Position numbers and translations under genes: made by a program. Below the pieces are notes generated by a model. It had not been told where the DNA came from. It saw only the letters and a list, made by a program, of their open reading frames with translations, and did not search any database. DNA of 64,000 bases from Hymenobacter sp. BT730 (GTDB lineage Bacteria; Bacteroidota; Bacteroidia; Cytophagales; Hymenobacteraceae): assembly GCF_030542105.1 (NCBI RefSeq), contig NZ_JAUOFB010000002.1, positions 620,001 to 684,000 on the forward strand, read 5' to 3'. The number at the start of each line of letters is the position of its first letter. The first letter of the stretch is position 1. Positions 41,773-51,012 of this stretch are shown here, in pieces.

Positions 41773-43038
41773 CTACTGCTTTTCAATTGTTCGGGTTTCA
41801 ACCACCCGCCCTTGCTGGATGACTTTAAGTAGGTACGAACCGGCGGCCAGGCCTGCGCCTATTTTTAGGCTGCCGCTGCCGCGGCCGGTCCACACCAGCT
41901 TGCCATTCACCGAGTAAACGGCTGCCTCAAACGGGCCGGGCAGCGCTACGGTCATTTCCGCGCTGTAGGGGTTTGGCCAGATGCTGGCCTGCGCTGTCCC
42001 CGTTCCGGCGAGGGTGCCCGTGACGGTCGCTGCGTTCATTACCTGCACGGCTCCTTGGTCAGGGACGGCCTCAAACACCACGTACCGCACCCCGGCGCTG
42101 GTCACTAGGCTGGACGGTACCGGCGTGGTGCCCCGCATTACCGTGGCGCCGGTCCAAGTAGTCGGCAGCTGTCGCCGCACCGTGACGGGTACGTTGTACA
42201 CTAGGTCGGGCAAGTTGTCGGTCAGCGTCATGCTGAATTGCGTGGCCGACACGGTGGATTCAGTCACTACGGCCGCGTTGCGCTCCTTAATGTACTTCAC
42301 CACGTCGGCAAACGTGCCTACCCAAAAGTCGGCATTGTTGGCGTTCATGTACGCTAGGTGCCCAGCCAACTCCGTCGATTGGGTGGGCGAGTACCCGCCA
42401 TCGTTGTTGATGCCGTGGGTCAAGAACACACACCAACCCCGGGCGGTGCGGGCGGCATCGACCTTGGCATTGAAGTTGGCGGTGGTTTGCACCCTGCTCG
42501 CGTTGCCCGTGCTGATTGCGGTCAAGTTGTAGAAATCGCTGGGCGTGGCGGGCATTATTTGGTCATTGCAAATCCGGCCGGCAATGTAGTAGCTCTGAAT
42601 GGTCGGCACATTCCCCGTCACGCAGAATGGATACGCTACCGTCTCGCATTTGGCCGTGGGCACGTTGGCCCTGATGGTGGCCTGCGACTGCTGTAACTCT
42701 GCCAACTGCTGGGCCACAGTGAGTCCGCCCAGGCTGGGGTGGGTAACAGTGTGGCTGGTGACCTCGTGTCCGTTGGCAGAGGCCGCGCGCAGTCCCCCCC
42801 AGTTCGGTCCCCAGTTGGTGACTGTGAACAGGGTTGTTTTGAAATTGTACTGGTCGAACAGCGGGATGGCAACTGGCAGTTGATTGGCGGTGTTGTCATC
42901 CAGGGTGTAGGTGACGGCCGCTGCCTTGAAGCCGCGCCAAGTGGCCACCTCATAGGCGGGACTGACCTGGGCCAGCAACGTGACGGGGCAACCAAGCGAC
43001 GCGCTAGTAATGAGCAGTAAAAAATTCTTGGTTTTCAT
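41773..43038 (-). CDS. Polysaccharide deacetylase with T9SS type A sorting domain
   Basis: 421 aa from the ATG at 43038. Signal peptide (MKTKNFLLLITSASLG...LLAQ), then a NodB-type domain: AAVTYTLDDNTANQ (Asp), EVTSHTVTHPSLGG (His/His metal site), YPFC, later FLTHGINNDGG. The last ~75 residues are the T9SS A domain (ASIWPNPYSAEMTVALPG ... VVETRTIEKQ). Likely removes acyl groups from a surface or environmental polysaccharide. Confidence 0.88.
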   Translation of the reverse strand: MKTKNFLLLITSASLGCPVTLLAQVSPAYEVATWRGFKAAAVTYTLDDNTANQLPVAIPLFDQYNFKTTLFTVTNWGPNWGGLRAASANGHEVTSHTVTHPSLGGLTVAQQLAELQQSQATIRANVPTAKCETVAYPFCVTGNVPTIQSYYIAGRICNDQIMPATPSDFYNLTAISTGNASRVQTTANFNAKVDAARTARGWCVFLTHGINNDGGYSPTQSTELAGHLAYMNANNADFWVGTFADVVKYIKERNAAVVTESTVSATQFSMTLTDNLPDLVYNVPVTVRRQLPTTWTGATVMRGTTPVPSSLVTSAGVRYVVFEAVPDQGAVQVMNAATVTGTLAGTGTAQASIWPNPYSAEMTVALPGPFEAAVYSVNGKLVWTGRGSGSLKIGAGLAAGSYLLKVIQQGRVVETRTIEKQ

Positions 43039-43106
43039 AAGCAATTAAACAGTGACGTTGGATTGAATAGTTTATTCTATTTGACTGTATTTGCTGTCAT
43101 GAAAGC

Positions 43107-43302
43107 ATGGGCCTGACCGAGTGCTGGCGGGCCGAGCTGCGGCCCCACAACGTGCGCGTGATGAAAATCAACCAGAGCGAAGTTTTACCAACTTTTCGGC
43201 CCGCGCTTGGGTACCCCCACCCAACGCCAACCCGGCGCGCAAGCTCCAAGCCGGCGGGATTGCATTGCCCACGTTGTGCACGCCATACTGCATTAGGCAG
43301 CC
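43107..43302 (+). pseudogene. Decayed short-chain dehydrogenase fragment
   Basis: Three reading frames in turn match the end of an SDR: MGLTECWRAELRPHNVRVM in frame of 43107, NPARKLQAGGIA in the next, and IAHVVHAILH in the third. At least two frameshifts and no N-terminal half. It is a remnant, not a gene. Confidence 0.65.
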
Positions 43303-43424
43303 ACTGGCAGTCTAGAAAGGATTTGCAGCAGGGAATCGACTTTCTCTTTGTCCTGGTCGCCTAGGGTAAAACGCCGTGGCAGCGTGGCACGTTATACCCC
43401 GAAACGCCCGTTTAGCTCCTTCCC

Positions 43425-44183
43425 ATGCCTGACCTCCTTGGCACCCTGCGCACTGGCACCAGCGGCATCGTCGTGCCCGGCCCGAAGGCCACCTTTCCAG
43501 CGGCCTACCATGCGACGAGCCGCCTCACCTACTATGCCACCCTTTTTAACTCGGTGGAGATTAACAGCACCTTCTACCGCATCCCCCAGCCCAAAACGTT
43601 TGCGGCCTGGGCCGCGGAAACCGGCCCGGCGTTTGACTTTACCCTCAAGCTTTGGCGCGATATTACGCACACCAAGACGCTGGCCGAGGACCTCTCTGGC
43701 CTTGTCCGCTTTATCGATGCCGCCCGGGCGTTGGGTACCAAAAAGGGATGCCTGCTCATGCAGTTCCCGCCCAGCAACACCATTCGTCAGCTACACGCGG
43801 TCAGTGCCCTATTGACTGCGCTTGCCGCAGCAGACCCCGCCCACGAGTGGCGCCAAGCGGTGGAGTTTCGTCACCCAAGCTGGTATGCCGACGATACGTT
43901 TGATATGCTGGACCACCACGGCGCCAGCCTGGTGCTGCACGACAAAGGTCCCGCCCGAAACGCCCGGCTCAACGAGGGGGCGGACTTTGTCTATATGCGC
44001 TTCCACGGCCCGCAGGGAAACTACCGAGCGTCCTACGAGCGCGACTTTCTGCACGACCAAGCCGAGCAGATACACGACTACCTCCAGGAGGGGAAAGACG
44101 TGTATGCCTACTTCAACAATACCATGGGCGCCGCTTTTGAAAATGCCCAAGACCTGTACCGGCTGGTAGCGGAGCGGGCATGA
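43425..44183 (+). CDS. DUF72 family protein (YecE-like)
   Basis: 252 aa, normal length. Hallmarks: GTSGIVVPG, TYYATLFNSVEINSTFYRIP, FTLKLWRDITHTK and VYMRFHGPQGNY, with the C-terminal DVYAYFNNTMGAAFENA. A TIM-barrel-like family of unknown function. Confidence 0.9.
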   Translation: MPDLLGTLRTGTSGIVVPGPKATFPAAYHATSRLTYYATLFNSVEINSTFYRIPQPKTFAAWAAETGPAFDFTLKLWRDITHTKTLAEDLSGLVRFIDAARALGTKKGCLLMQFPPSNTIRQLHAVSALLTALAAADPAHEWRQAVEFRHPSWYADDTFDMLDHHGASLVLHDKGPARNARLNEGADFVYMRFHGPQGNYRASYERDFLHDQAEQIHDYLQEGKDVYAYFNNTMGAAFENAQDLYRLVAERA

Positions 44184-44904
44184 GCCGTACGACGCGCGTC
44201 CGGGGGCAAGGGGACGCTGGTTTCCAGGGCCAGGTCGTGTTTAACCACGGCGCGGGCCTGTCTGGGTCAACCCTCGTTTTGCTTTACGATGCTCGTTGAA
44301 TGAGTTCCCGAAACGCATATCCCCCATAGGTTTTCTGTACTTCGTTAATGGAACCCGTTGATGGAACCCAAGCTAGCCCGTCAGGTGGGATAGCAGGGCT
44401 TACCAGTGCCTGGGTGATGCGGTTCAGGAAAATGAGCGGGTAGGGTCACCCCGACACAGGAGCTTGCAACCTTTGTGGTCCGATAAGTCGCCTTATGTTC
44501 GGGCGTTGATGAACCTAAGGCAACTTATCGAACTTCCCTGGCTTTGGTAGTAGGCAACGTTTCCAACAGTTTCGCCAACTTCCACTACGTACGCCGCCAA
44601 GGAAAATCTAAGACCAATGGATTACCTGCCGTATCATACTGGCAGAACGGCACTAGGATTTCCTGGTGTTCCCCAGCTATGTCCATTGCCATGTAGCTTT
44701 CCTGGCCGTGAATGGGTGCTGGTGGCAGAAAGTGGGTTTTCCCCGGGTGGGGCGCATTGTCTTGCTGCAGCTGGCTGTAGGCTTCATGAAAGAGAAGAAT
44801 GGGGCACTGTGACAGGTGCTGCAAGTGCTTGCCGACACCTAGTAGCGGGCCGCGGCTAGCAGTTCAGAGAAAGGAGGGTAATGGGAACACCACTTGCGCA
44901 CCTC
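44184..44904. other. Long intergenic region with inverted recombination-like sites
   Basis: 721 bp. Contains the inverted pair at 44481-44530 and, on the minus strand, a 53-codon open stretch without a start (44445-44284) that ends ...YGGYAFRELIQRAS. A 79-codon frame at 44585-44824 has no recognisable domain. Confidence 0.45.
44481..44530. repeat. Inverted pair of a 20-bp motif (also at 55599)
   Basis: CGATAAGTCGCCTTATGTTC (44481-44500) and, inverted, GAACCTAAGGCAACTTATCG (44511-44530): 18/20 identity, 10-bp spacer. A third, direct copy (17/20) lies at 55599-55618, across the pyrimidine cluster. Confidence 0.6.
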
Positions 44905-45204
44905 TTACTCGTCATAAGTATAAAATACATCGAATTCTACCCCTCCGAATTCGTCCACTTGTCGAGCCAGAGCCGACAGCCGCTCAAATTCTTCGGGGGT
45001 CGGTGCTTCAAAGGAAAATTCTTCGAGGTCCTCGAGTTCCACCACGTCTAGGCCGTACTCGTTCACGGCTTGCTCCACTTGATGCCGATAGGCGGCCGCA
45101 GAGGGGGTGCGGGCCAGCACGTTGACCACAAGGCCCTTGGCCCCAGCAAAATCGGAGTTCCCTTCCCGAGGAACGGCGTGAACACGGGCAATCCAAATCC
45201 CCAT
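44905..45204 (-). CDS. Hypothetical acidic protein
   Basis: 99 aa from the ATG at 45204; an earlier in-frame start 16 codons up is less likely. Mixed alpha/beta, acidic: VVELEDLEEFSFEAPTPEEF, ending FDVFYTYDE. Not recognised. Convergent with neither neighbour and far from the pyrimidine genes. Confidence 0.6.
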   Translation of the reverse strand: MGIWIARVHAVPREGNSDFAGAKGLVVNVLARTPSAAAYRHQVEQAVNEYGLDVVELEDLEEFSFEAPTPEEFERLSALARQVDEFGGVEFDVFYTYDE

Positions 45205-45585
45205 TTGAAAGCAATGATTTGTGGGTTTAGGCAACAGCTTGCCAAGGGTCAAAGATGGAAATAAAAGGACAAGAACGTTTAGGGAAACGGGGGCAAAGGC
45301 CGCCGGAAAAAGTCAGGGTATAGCGGGTAGGAGCTGTTCAACCTTCGCAACCGGGCCGGCGGCCTCGTTTTGCCCCTACCGCTTCAACAGCCGGGTCTGC
45401 CAGCGCGCCTGCTCCTGACCGGGCCAGTACTTGCTCAGCGAAGAAAAATCGACAAGAGGGCAGAACTTGCCAGCGAGGAAAAAGCTGCTTTTCACTACCG
45501 AGGGGGATTAAGGCCGGGGGATAGATTCTTTAGTTGGATTTGTGCTGCAAACACTTTACTTGCAGGAGATTAAACCCCTGCCCTT
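45205..45585. other. Upstream region of the pyrimidine cluster
   Basis: 381 bp. No gene. A TTTG (45539-45542) and TACTTG (45557-45562) are too close for a standard promoter, so the control site is not clear. Confidence 0.4.
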
Positions 45586-47058
45586 ATGGAAGTCGAAGTG
45601 CTGAAGTACCCTGCGGTACGCAATTACATCGCCGGACAATTTGTAGTGGACGCCAGCTCGCGCACCCTGGACGTAATGAGCCCCGTCAATGGGGCGGTGA
45701 TTTCGACCGTGCCCCTGAGCGGGCGGGTAGCTTTGGACCAAGCCGTAGAGGCCGCGCAGGCGGCATTTCCGGCTTGGTCGGCTATACCGATCAAGGAGCG
45801 GGTGCAAATCTTTTACCGCTACAAAACCCTGCTGGAGAAGAACCTGGCGGAGCTGACGGCCCTGGTCCGCGAAGAGAACGGAAAAACGTCGGACGAGGCG
45901 CGGGCCGAGGTGGAAAAAGCCATTGAGCTGACGGAGTTTGCCTGCTCCCTGCCTCAGCTGGTGGCCGGGGAGCTGCTGGAGGTCAGCGCGGGCGTGGAGT
46001 GCCGCGTGGACCGCAAGCCCTTGGGCGTGGTGGCCTCCATTGCTCCCTTCAACTTCCCCAACATGGTCCCGCACTGGACCATCCCCAACGCCATTGCCCT
46101 GGGCAACTGTATGATCCTAAAGCCTTCGGAGCAGGTGCCGATCAGCGCGGGCCGCATAGCCGAGCTACTGAAGGAAGCCGGCTTGCCCGACGGGGTACTC
46201 AACATTGTGCACGGCGACAAGGAAATTGTAGAAGCCATTTGCGACCACCCCGGCATTAAGGCGGTGTCGTTTGTGGGCTCTACCAAGATTGCTAAAGTGG
46301 TTTACCAGCGCGCCACGGCCAACCTGAAGCGCTGCGTGGCGCTGGGCGGAGCCAAAAACCACCTACTCGTGCTGCCGGATGCCCACGTGGACATGACGGC
46401 CTCCAACGTGGCCGCGTCTATGTCGGGGTGCGCGGGGCAGCGCTGCATGGCGGGCTCGGCCATGGTGGCCGTGGGAGCCGTGGAGCCCATCATCGCCCGG
46501 CTGGTAGAAGAGGCCCGCAGGATTGTGCCGGGCAAGAACCTGGGGTCTGTTATTAGCAGCCAGGCCAAGGAGCGCATTGAGCGCTACATCACGGAGGCGG
46601 AAGCAGCCGGTGCCAAAGTGCTGCTCGATGGCCGGAATGCCGTGGTGCCCGGGCAGGAGGAGGGCTACTACGTCGGCCCCACCGTCATCGACCACGTCAC
46701 GCCTGATATGGCCATTGCCCGCGAAGAAGTGTTCGGACCCGTGCTGGCCATCATTCGGGCCAACACCCTCGACGAAGCCCTGGATATTGAAAACGCCTCC
46801 AACTATGGCAATGCGGCCTCAGTGTTCACCCAGAGTGGGGGGTTGGCCCGCTACGTCATGGACAATGCTTCGGCCGGTATGATTGGCGTCAACATCGGGG
46901 TGCCCGTGCCGCGCGAGCCCTTCTCCTTCGGGGGCTGGAATGAGTCGAAGTTTGGGGCCTGCGACATCACCGGCAAAAGCTCCATCGAGTTCTGGACCCA
47001 GCTCAAGAAGGTCACCACCAAGTGGAACCCCGAGTCGCGGACCAACTGGATGAGCTAA
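45586..47058 (+). CDS. mmsA: CoA-acylating (methyl)malonate-semialdehyde dehydrogenase
   Basis: 490 aa ALDH family. N156 (APFNFPNM), catalytic C287 in CAGQRCMAGS, NAD-binding VSFVGSTKIA, and the CoA-type EPFSFGGWNESKFG. Converts malonate semialdehyde to acetyl-CoA + CO2 (and methylmalonate semialdehyde to propionyl-CoA). In this cluster it ends the beta-alanine branch of uracil breakdown, and the thymine branch. First gene of the cluster. Confidence 0.93.
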   Translation: MEVEVLKYPAVRNYIAGQFVVDASSRTLDVMSPVNGAVISTVPLSGRVALDQAVEAAQAAFPAWSAIPIKERVQIFYRYKTLLEKNLAELTALVREENGKTSDEARAEVEKAIELTEFACSLPQLVAGELLEVSAGVECRVDRKPLGVVASIAPFNFPNMVPHWTIPNAIALGNCMILKPSEQVPISAGRIAELLKEAGLPDGVLNIVHGDKEIVEAICDHPGIKAVSFVGSTKIAKVVYQRATANLKRCVALGGAKNHLLVLPDAHVDMTASNVAASMSGCAGQRCMAGSAMVAVGAVEPIIARLVEEARRIVPGKNLGSVISSQAKERIERYITEAEAAGAKVLLDGRNAVVPGQEEGYYVGPTVIDHVTPDMAIAREEVFGPVLAIIRANTLDEALDIENASNYGNAASVFTQSGGLARYVMDNASAGMIGVNIGVPVPREPFSFGGWNESKFGACDITGKSSIEFWTQLKKVTTKWNPESRTNWMS

Positions 47059-47108
47059 GCCCGAGTTTCTGCCTTTGTAATTCGTCTCTTTCAACTCCCT
47101 TCTCGACC

Positions 47109-48458
47109 ATGGAAACGCTCACCTCCGATAAGCAGAAAATCCTTCAGGACAACCTCGATTACACGCTTTTCTCCTGGTCGAAGCAGGCGGGCCTGAACCC
47201 CATCAATGCCGAGCGGGCCGAGGGGGTGTATGTGTACGACCGGGACGGGAAACGCTACTTAGACTTCTCTTCCCAGCTGATGAACGTGAATATCGGCCAC
47301 GGCAATCAGAAGGTGACGGAGGCGGTGGCTGCCCAGATGCAGGAGCTGAGCTACGTGTACCCCGGCATGATAACGAAGGCCCGCGGCGACCTGGGAAAAA
47401 AGCTGGCCGAAATCACCCCGCCCAACCTGACCAAAGCCTTTTTCACGCTGGGCGGCGCCGAGTCCATTGAGAATGCCATTAAGCTGGCCCGCGTGTACAC
47501 CGGCCGCCACAAAATCGTCTCCCTCTATCTGTCCTTCCACGGGGCTTCCTACGGGGCCATCAGTGCCGGCGGCGACCCACGCAAACTGGCCGTTGACAGC
47601 CAGGCCATGCCCGGCGTGGTGCACGTAGAAAACCCTTATTTCTACCGCTGCCCGTGGTACAGCACCACCCCGGAAGAGTGTGCGGAGCGGGCCGCCGCCC
47701 ACATGGAGCGGGTCATTCAGTATGAAGGCCCGGGTAATGTAGCCGCCATTCTGATGGAAGGCGAATCAGGCACCTCGGGCTGCATTAAATACCCGCCCAC
47801 CTACTGGCAGCGGGTGCGCGCCATCTGCGACAAATACGGCATTCTGCTTATTGCCGATGAAGTGATGAGCGGTTTCGGGCGTACCGGCAAATGGTTTGGG
47901 TCTGACCACCACGGCGTAAAGGTGGACATGATGGCCATGGCCAAGGGCATCACGGCGGGCTACCTGCCCCTGGGCGCCGTGATGGTGGATGAGCAGATTG
48001 CGCACTCCTTTGATGACAAGCCCCTGCCGCTAGGCCTCACCTACTCGGCCCACCCGGTTTCCTGCGCCGCCGCGTTAGCCGTGCTCGATATCTACGAAGA
48101 CGACAACCTACTAGAAAATGCCGCCGAGATGGGTCGTTACATCGATGCTCGCGTGGCCGAAATGGCGACCCGCCACCCCTCCATCGGCGACTTCCGCAAC
48201 ACGGGCCTGCTGGGCTGCATTGAGCTGGTGAAAAACCGCACCACCAAGGAGCCCATGGCGCCCTGGAATGCCGCGCCCCACCAAATGGACGTGATGAACC
48301 AGGTAGCGGCCAAAATCCGGGAGCTGGGCATGTACACCTTCGTGCGCTGGAATTATATCTTCATCGCGCCACCTCTTAACATCACCAAAGAAGAGGTGGA
48401 CGAAGGACTGGACATCATCTCGCAAGCCATCCGCATCGCCGACGAGCACGTGCACTAA
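47109..48458 (+). CDS. Class III aminotransferase, likely beta-alanine aminotransferase
   Basis: 449 aa from the ATG at 47109. PLP lysine K279 in MAMAKGITAGYLPLG, and D250 in LLIADEVMSGFGRTG. Context (downstream of beta-ureidopropionase steps, next to mmsA) makes beta-alanine:pyruvate or 2-oxoglutarate transamination the best guess. Spacing to mmsA is 50 bp. Confidence 0.85.
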   Translation: METLTSDKQKILQDNLDYTLFSWSKQAGLNPINAERAEGVYVYDRDGKRYLDFSSQLMNVNIGHGNQKVTEAVAAQMQELSYVYPGMITKARGDLGKKLAEITPPNLTKAFFTLGGAESIENAIKLARVYTGRHKIVSLYLSFHGASYGAISAGGDPRKLAVDSQAMPGVVHVENPYFYRCPWYSTTPEECAERAAAHMERVIQYEGPGNVAAILMEGESGTSGCIKYPPTYWQRVRAICDKYGILLIADEVMSGFGRTGKWFGSDHHGVKVDMMAMAKGITAGYLPLGAVMVDEQIAHSFDDKPLPLGLTYSAHPVSCAAALAVLDIYEDDNLLENAAEMGRYIDARVAEMATRHPSIGDFRNTGLLGCIELVKNRTTKEPMAPWNAAPHQMDVMNQVAAKIRELGMYTFVRWNYIFIAPPLNITKEEVDEGLDIISQAIRIADEHVH

Positions 48459-48506
48459 GGTTAGCTCCGCTAGGCCAGTCTCTTTCCTGCTGTTTCCCCT
48501 GATTAG

Positions 48507-48524
48507 CTCCCGCGGTAGCGGGAG
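48507..48524 (+). terminator. Hairpin after the aminotransferase gene
   Basis: CTCCCGC-GGTA-GCGGGAG, perfect 7-bp stem, then a weak T-rich tail. With a promoter at 48570 it suggests a boundary or partial read-through between mmsA-aminotransferase and the hydA set. Confidence 0.5.
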
Positions 48525-48569
48525 GCGAGGCTTTGTTTGTGGCAGGCAAAAAGCCAGCAACCCCTTGGT

Positions 48570-48601
48570 TTTGAATTTGTAAAGAAAAACTCCTATATTT
48601 T
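48570..48601 (+). promoter_or_regulatory. Internal promoter before dihydropyrimidinase
   Basis: TTTG (48570-48573), 20-bp spacer, TATATTTT (48594-48601), one base from the TAnnTTTG consensus, 37 bp before the ATG. Confidence 0.55.
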
Positions 48602-48637
48602 TCTTCTCCAATCCCACCTCCCTTTCTCTTTCCCCGG

Positions 48638-50014
48638 ATGTCGTCTTTGCTGATTAAAAATGGCCGCGTCGTCACGGCTGATTCCGACGCGGTGTGCGAT
48701 GTGCTGATCGACGGCGAAACCATCGTCTCTATCGGCCGGAATCTGCCCGTGCAAGCCGATCAGGTACTAGATGCCACCGGCAAGCTGGTATTGCCCGGCG
48801 GCATCGATCCGCACGTGCACCTAGATATGCCTTTCATGGGCACCTTCAGCAGCGACACCCACGAAACGGGCACCCGCGCCGCCCTGCACGGTGGCACTAC
48901 CACCGTGATTGACTTCGTGCTCCAGAAGCAGGGCCACTCCCTGCGCGAAGCCCTCACGGAGTGGCAGGGCCGCGCCACCGGTACTGCCGTCGGCGACTAC
49001 TCTTTCCACATGGCCGTCACGGACTTCAATGAGCACACGCGGGCGGAAATTGCGGACATAGTGGCCGAAGGCATCACCTCCTTCAAGGCGTTTATGGCCT
49101 ATAAGGGCGCGCTTATGATTGACGATGCCCAAATGGTAGGCCTCATGCAGGAAGTGAAAAAGCATGGGGCATTGGTCACCGTGCACGCCACCAACGGCGA
49201 CATGATTGATACGCTGGTAGCCCAGCACCGCACCCAAGGCAAACTTTCCCCCCTGTATCATTACCTCTCCCAGCCCGAAGTAACGGAAGCCGAAGCCTCA
49301 GGCCGCTTCACGGATATTGCCAACTACACGGGCGTCAATGCCTACATCGTGCACCTGACCTGCGAAGGGGCTCTGAACCAGGTGCGCGAAGCTACCCGAC
49401 GCAACCAGCGGGTGTTTGTGGAAACCTGCATTCAATACCTGGTGCTGGATGCTTCGCTGTATCAGGAGGAGTTTGAGGGGGCCAAGTGGGTGATGTCGCC
49501 GCCGCTACGGGAGAAAAAGGACCAGGAAACGCTCTGGGCAGGCATCAACCAGGGCCTGGTGCAGGTGGTTGGCACGGATCATTGCCCATTTATGTGGGAA
49601 CAGAAGCAGCTGGGCCGCCACGACTTCTCCAAGATTCCGAACGGACACCCGGCCATTGAGCACCGCATGGAACTGCTGTTTTCCGAAGGCGTGAGCAAGG
49701 GCCGCATCAGCCTCCAGAAGTTTGTGGAAGTGACAGCTACCAACGCCGCCAAAATCTTCGGCATGTTTCCCCGCAAAGGCACCATCAGCATTGGCGCCGA
49801 TGCTGACCTGGTCATCCTCGACCCGAAGCGTAAGCACTCCATTTCCGCGGAAACCCACCACATGAACGTCGACTACTCGGCCTACGAAGGCTGGGAACTC
49901 ACTGGCAAGATTGAAACCGTGCTGCTGCGGGGCCAGGTGGCCGTGCACGACGGGCAGGCCCTGGTGGGCAAAGGCTACGGCCAGTTTATCAAGCGCGGCG
50001 TCACCGTTTTCTAA
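48638..50014 (+). CDS. hydA: Dihydropyrimidinase
   Basis: 458 aa amidohydrolase. Metal ligands H59 and H61 in GIDPHVHLDMPF, carboxylated-lysine candidate K150 in SFKAFMAYKG, later TDHCPF. Hydrolyses dihydrouracil (and dihydrothymine) to N-carbamoyl-beta-alanine. Second step of the pathway. Confidence 0.95.
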   Translation: MSSLLIKNGRVVTADSDAVCDVLIDGETIVSIGRNLPVQADQVLDATGKLVLPGGIDPHVHLDMPFMGTFSSDTHETGTRAALHGGTTTVIDFVLQKQGHSLREALTEWQGRATGTAVGDYSFHMAVTDFNEHTRAEIADIVAEGITSFKAFMAYKGALMIDDAQMVGLMQEVKKHGALVTVHATNGDMIDTLVAQHRTQGKLSPLYHYLSQPEVTEAEASGRFTDIANYTGVNAYIVHLTCEGALNQVREATRRNQRVFVETCIQYLVLDASLYQEEFEGAKWVMSPPLREKKDQETLWAGINQGLVQVVGTDHCPFMWEQKQLGRHDFSKIPNGHPAIEHRMELLFSEGVSKGRISLQKFVEVTATNAAKIFGMFPRKGTISIGADADLVILDPKRKHSISAETHHMNVDYSAYEGWELTGKIETVLLRGQVAVHDGQALVGKGYGQFIKRGVTVF

Positions 50015-50084
50015 CGGCTCTAGGCCACCTCCCCGCTACAGTACTGGCCTAGGCCACTTTCCTATACCTCAACCTCTGAACCCT

Positions 50085-50957
50085 ATGCTCATGCCCCGAA
50101 TCGTAAAATCCGGTCTTATCCAGATGAGTTTGCCCATGACCGAAGGCCAGGGCTCCATTGAGGAAATCAAGGAAGCCATGGTGCAAAAGCACATTCCGCT
50201 GATTGAGGAAGCGGGGCGCCAGGGCGTGCAGATTCTGTGTCTGCAGGAGATTTTCAACACACCCTACTTCTGCCCGGGCCAGGACAAAGCGTGGTATGCG
50301 TCGGCCGAATCGGTGCCGGGGCCTACGACGGAGCGTATGGCCGAGTACGCTAAAAAGTACAATATGGTGATGATTGTGCCGGTGTACGAGCGAGAGTCGG
50401 CGGGCTTCCTCTACAACACCGCGGCCGTGATTGACGCCGACGGTACCTACCTAGGCAAGTACCGCAAAAACCATATTCCACACACTTCGGGTTTTTGGGA
50501 GAAGTTCTTCTTCAAGCCCGGCAACCTGGGCTACCCGGTGTTCCAGACCAAGTACGCCAAAGTAGGCGTGTACATCTGCTACGACCGGCATTTCCCGGAT
50601 GGTGCCCGCGTGCTAGGCCTCAACGGGGCCGAAATCGTGTATAACCCTTCCGCAACGGTGGCGGGCCTCTCGCAATATCTCTGGAAGCTGGAGCAGCCGG
50701 CCCATGCTGCCGCCAATGGCTACTTCATGGGCTGCATCAATCGGGTAGGGGAGGAGAAGCCCTGGAACCTGGGCAAGTTCTACGGAACGTCCTATTTCGT
50801 GGACCCAAGGGGGCAAATATTCGCGCAGGCCTCCGAGGATAAAGACGAGCTGCTCGTGGCCGAGTTTGATCTGGACCTGATTGAGGAGGTGCGCGCCACC
50901 TGGCAGTTCTACCGCGACCGGCGCCCCGAAACCTACGAGAAGCTGGTAGAGCTGTAG
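50085..50957 (+). CDS. Beta-ureidopropionase (nitrilase superfamily)
   Basis: 290 aa from ATG 50085 (or 50091). Catalytic triad E55 (LCLQEIFNTPYFC), K128 (GKYRKNHIPH), C165 (VYICYDRHFPDG). Splits N-carbamoyl-beta-alanine to beta-alanine, CO2 and ammonia. The frame is open far upstream, but that part overlaps hydA and is not family-like. Confidence 0.93.
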   Translation: MLMPRIVKSGLIQMSLPMTEGQGSIEEIKEAMVQKHIPLIEEAGRQGVQILCLQEIFNTPYFCPGQDKAWYASAESVPGPTTERMAEYAKKYNMVMIVPVYERESAGFLYNTAAVIDADGTYLGKYRKNHIPHTSGFWEKFFFKPGNLGYPVFQTKYAKVGVYICYDRHFPDGARVLGLNGAEIVYNPSATVAGLSQYLWKLEQPAHAAANGYFMGCINRVGEEKPWNLGKFYGTSYFVDPRGQIFAQASEDKDELLVAEFDLDLIEEVRATWQFYRDRRPETYEKLVEL

Positions 50958-51012
50958 ACGCCAAGCGCTAGGCCACTCCTAATCAGGTAGAGCATCCTAA
51001 CCATTCGATTGT

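Noticed and set aside
44585-44824. 79-codon leftward frame in the intergenic region
   Set aside because: Possible but unsupported: no domain, signal or partner; left out of the gene list.
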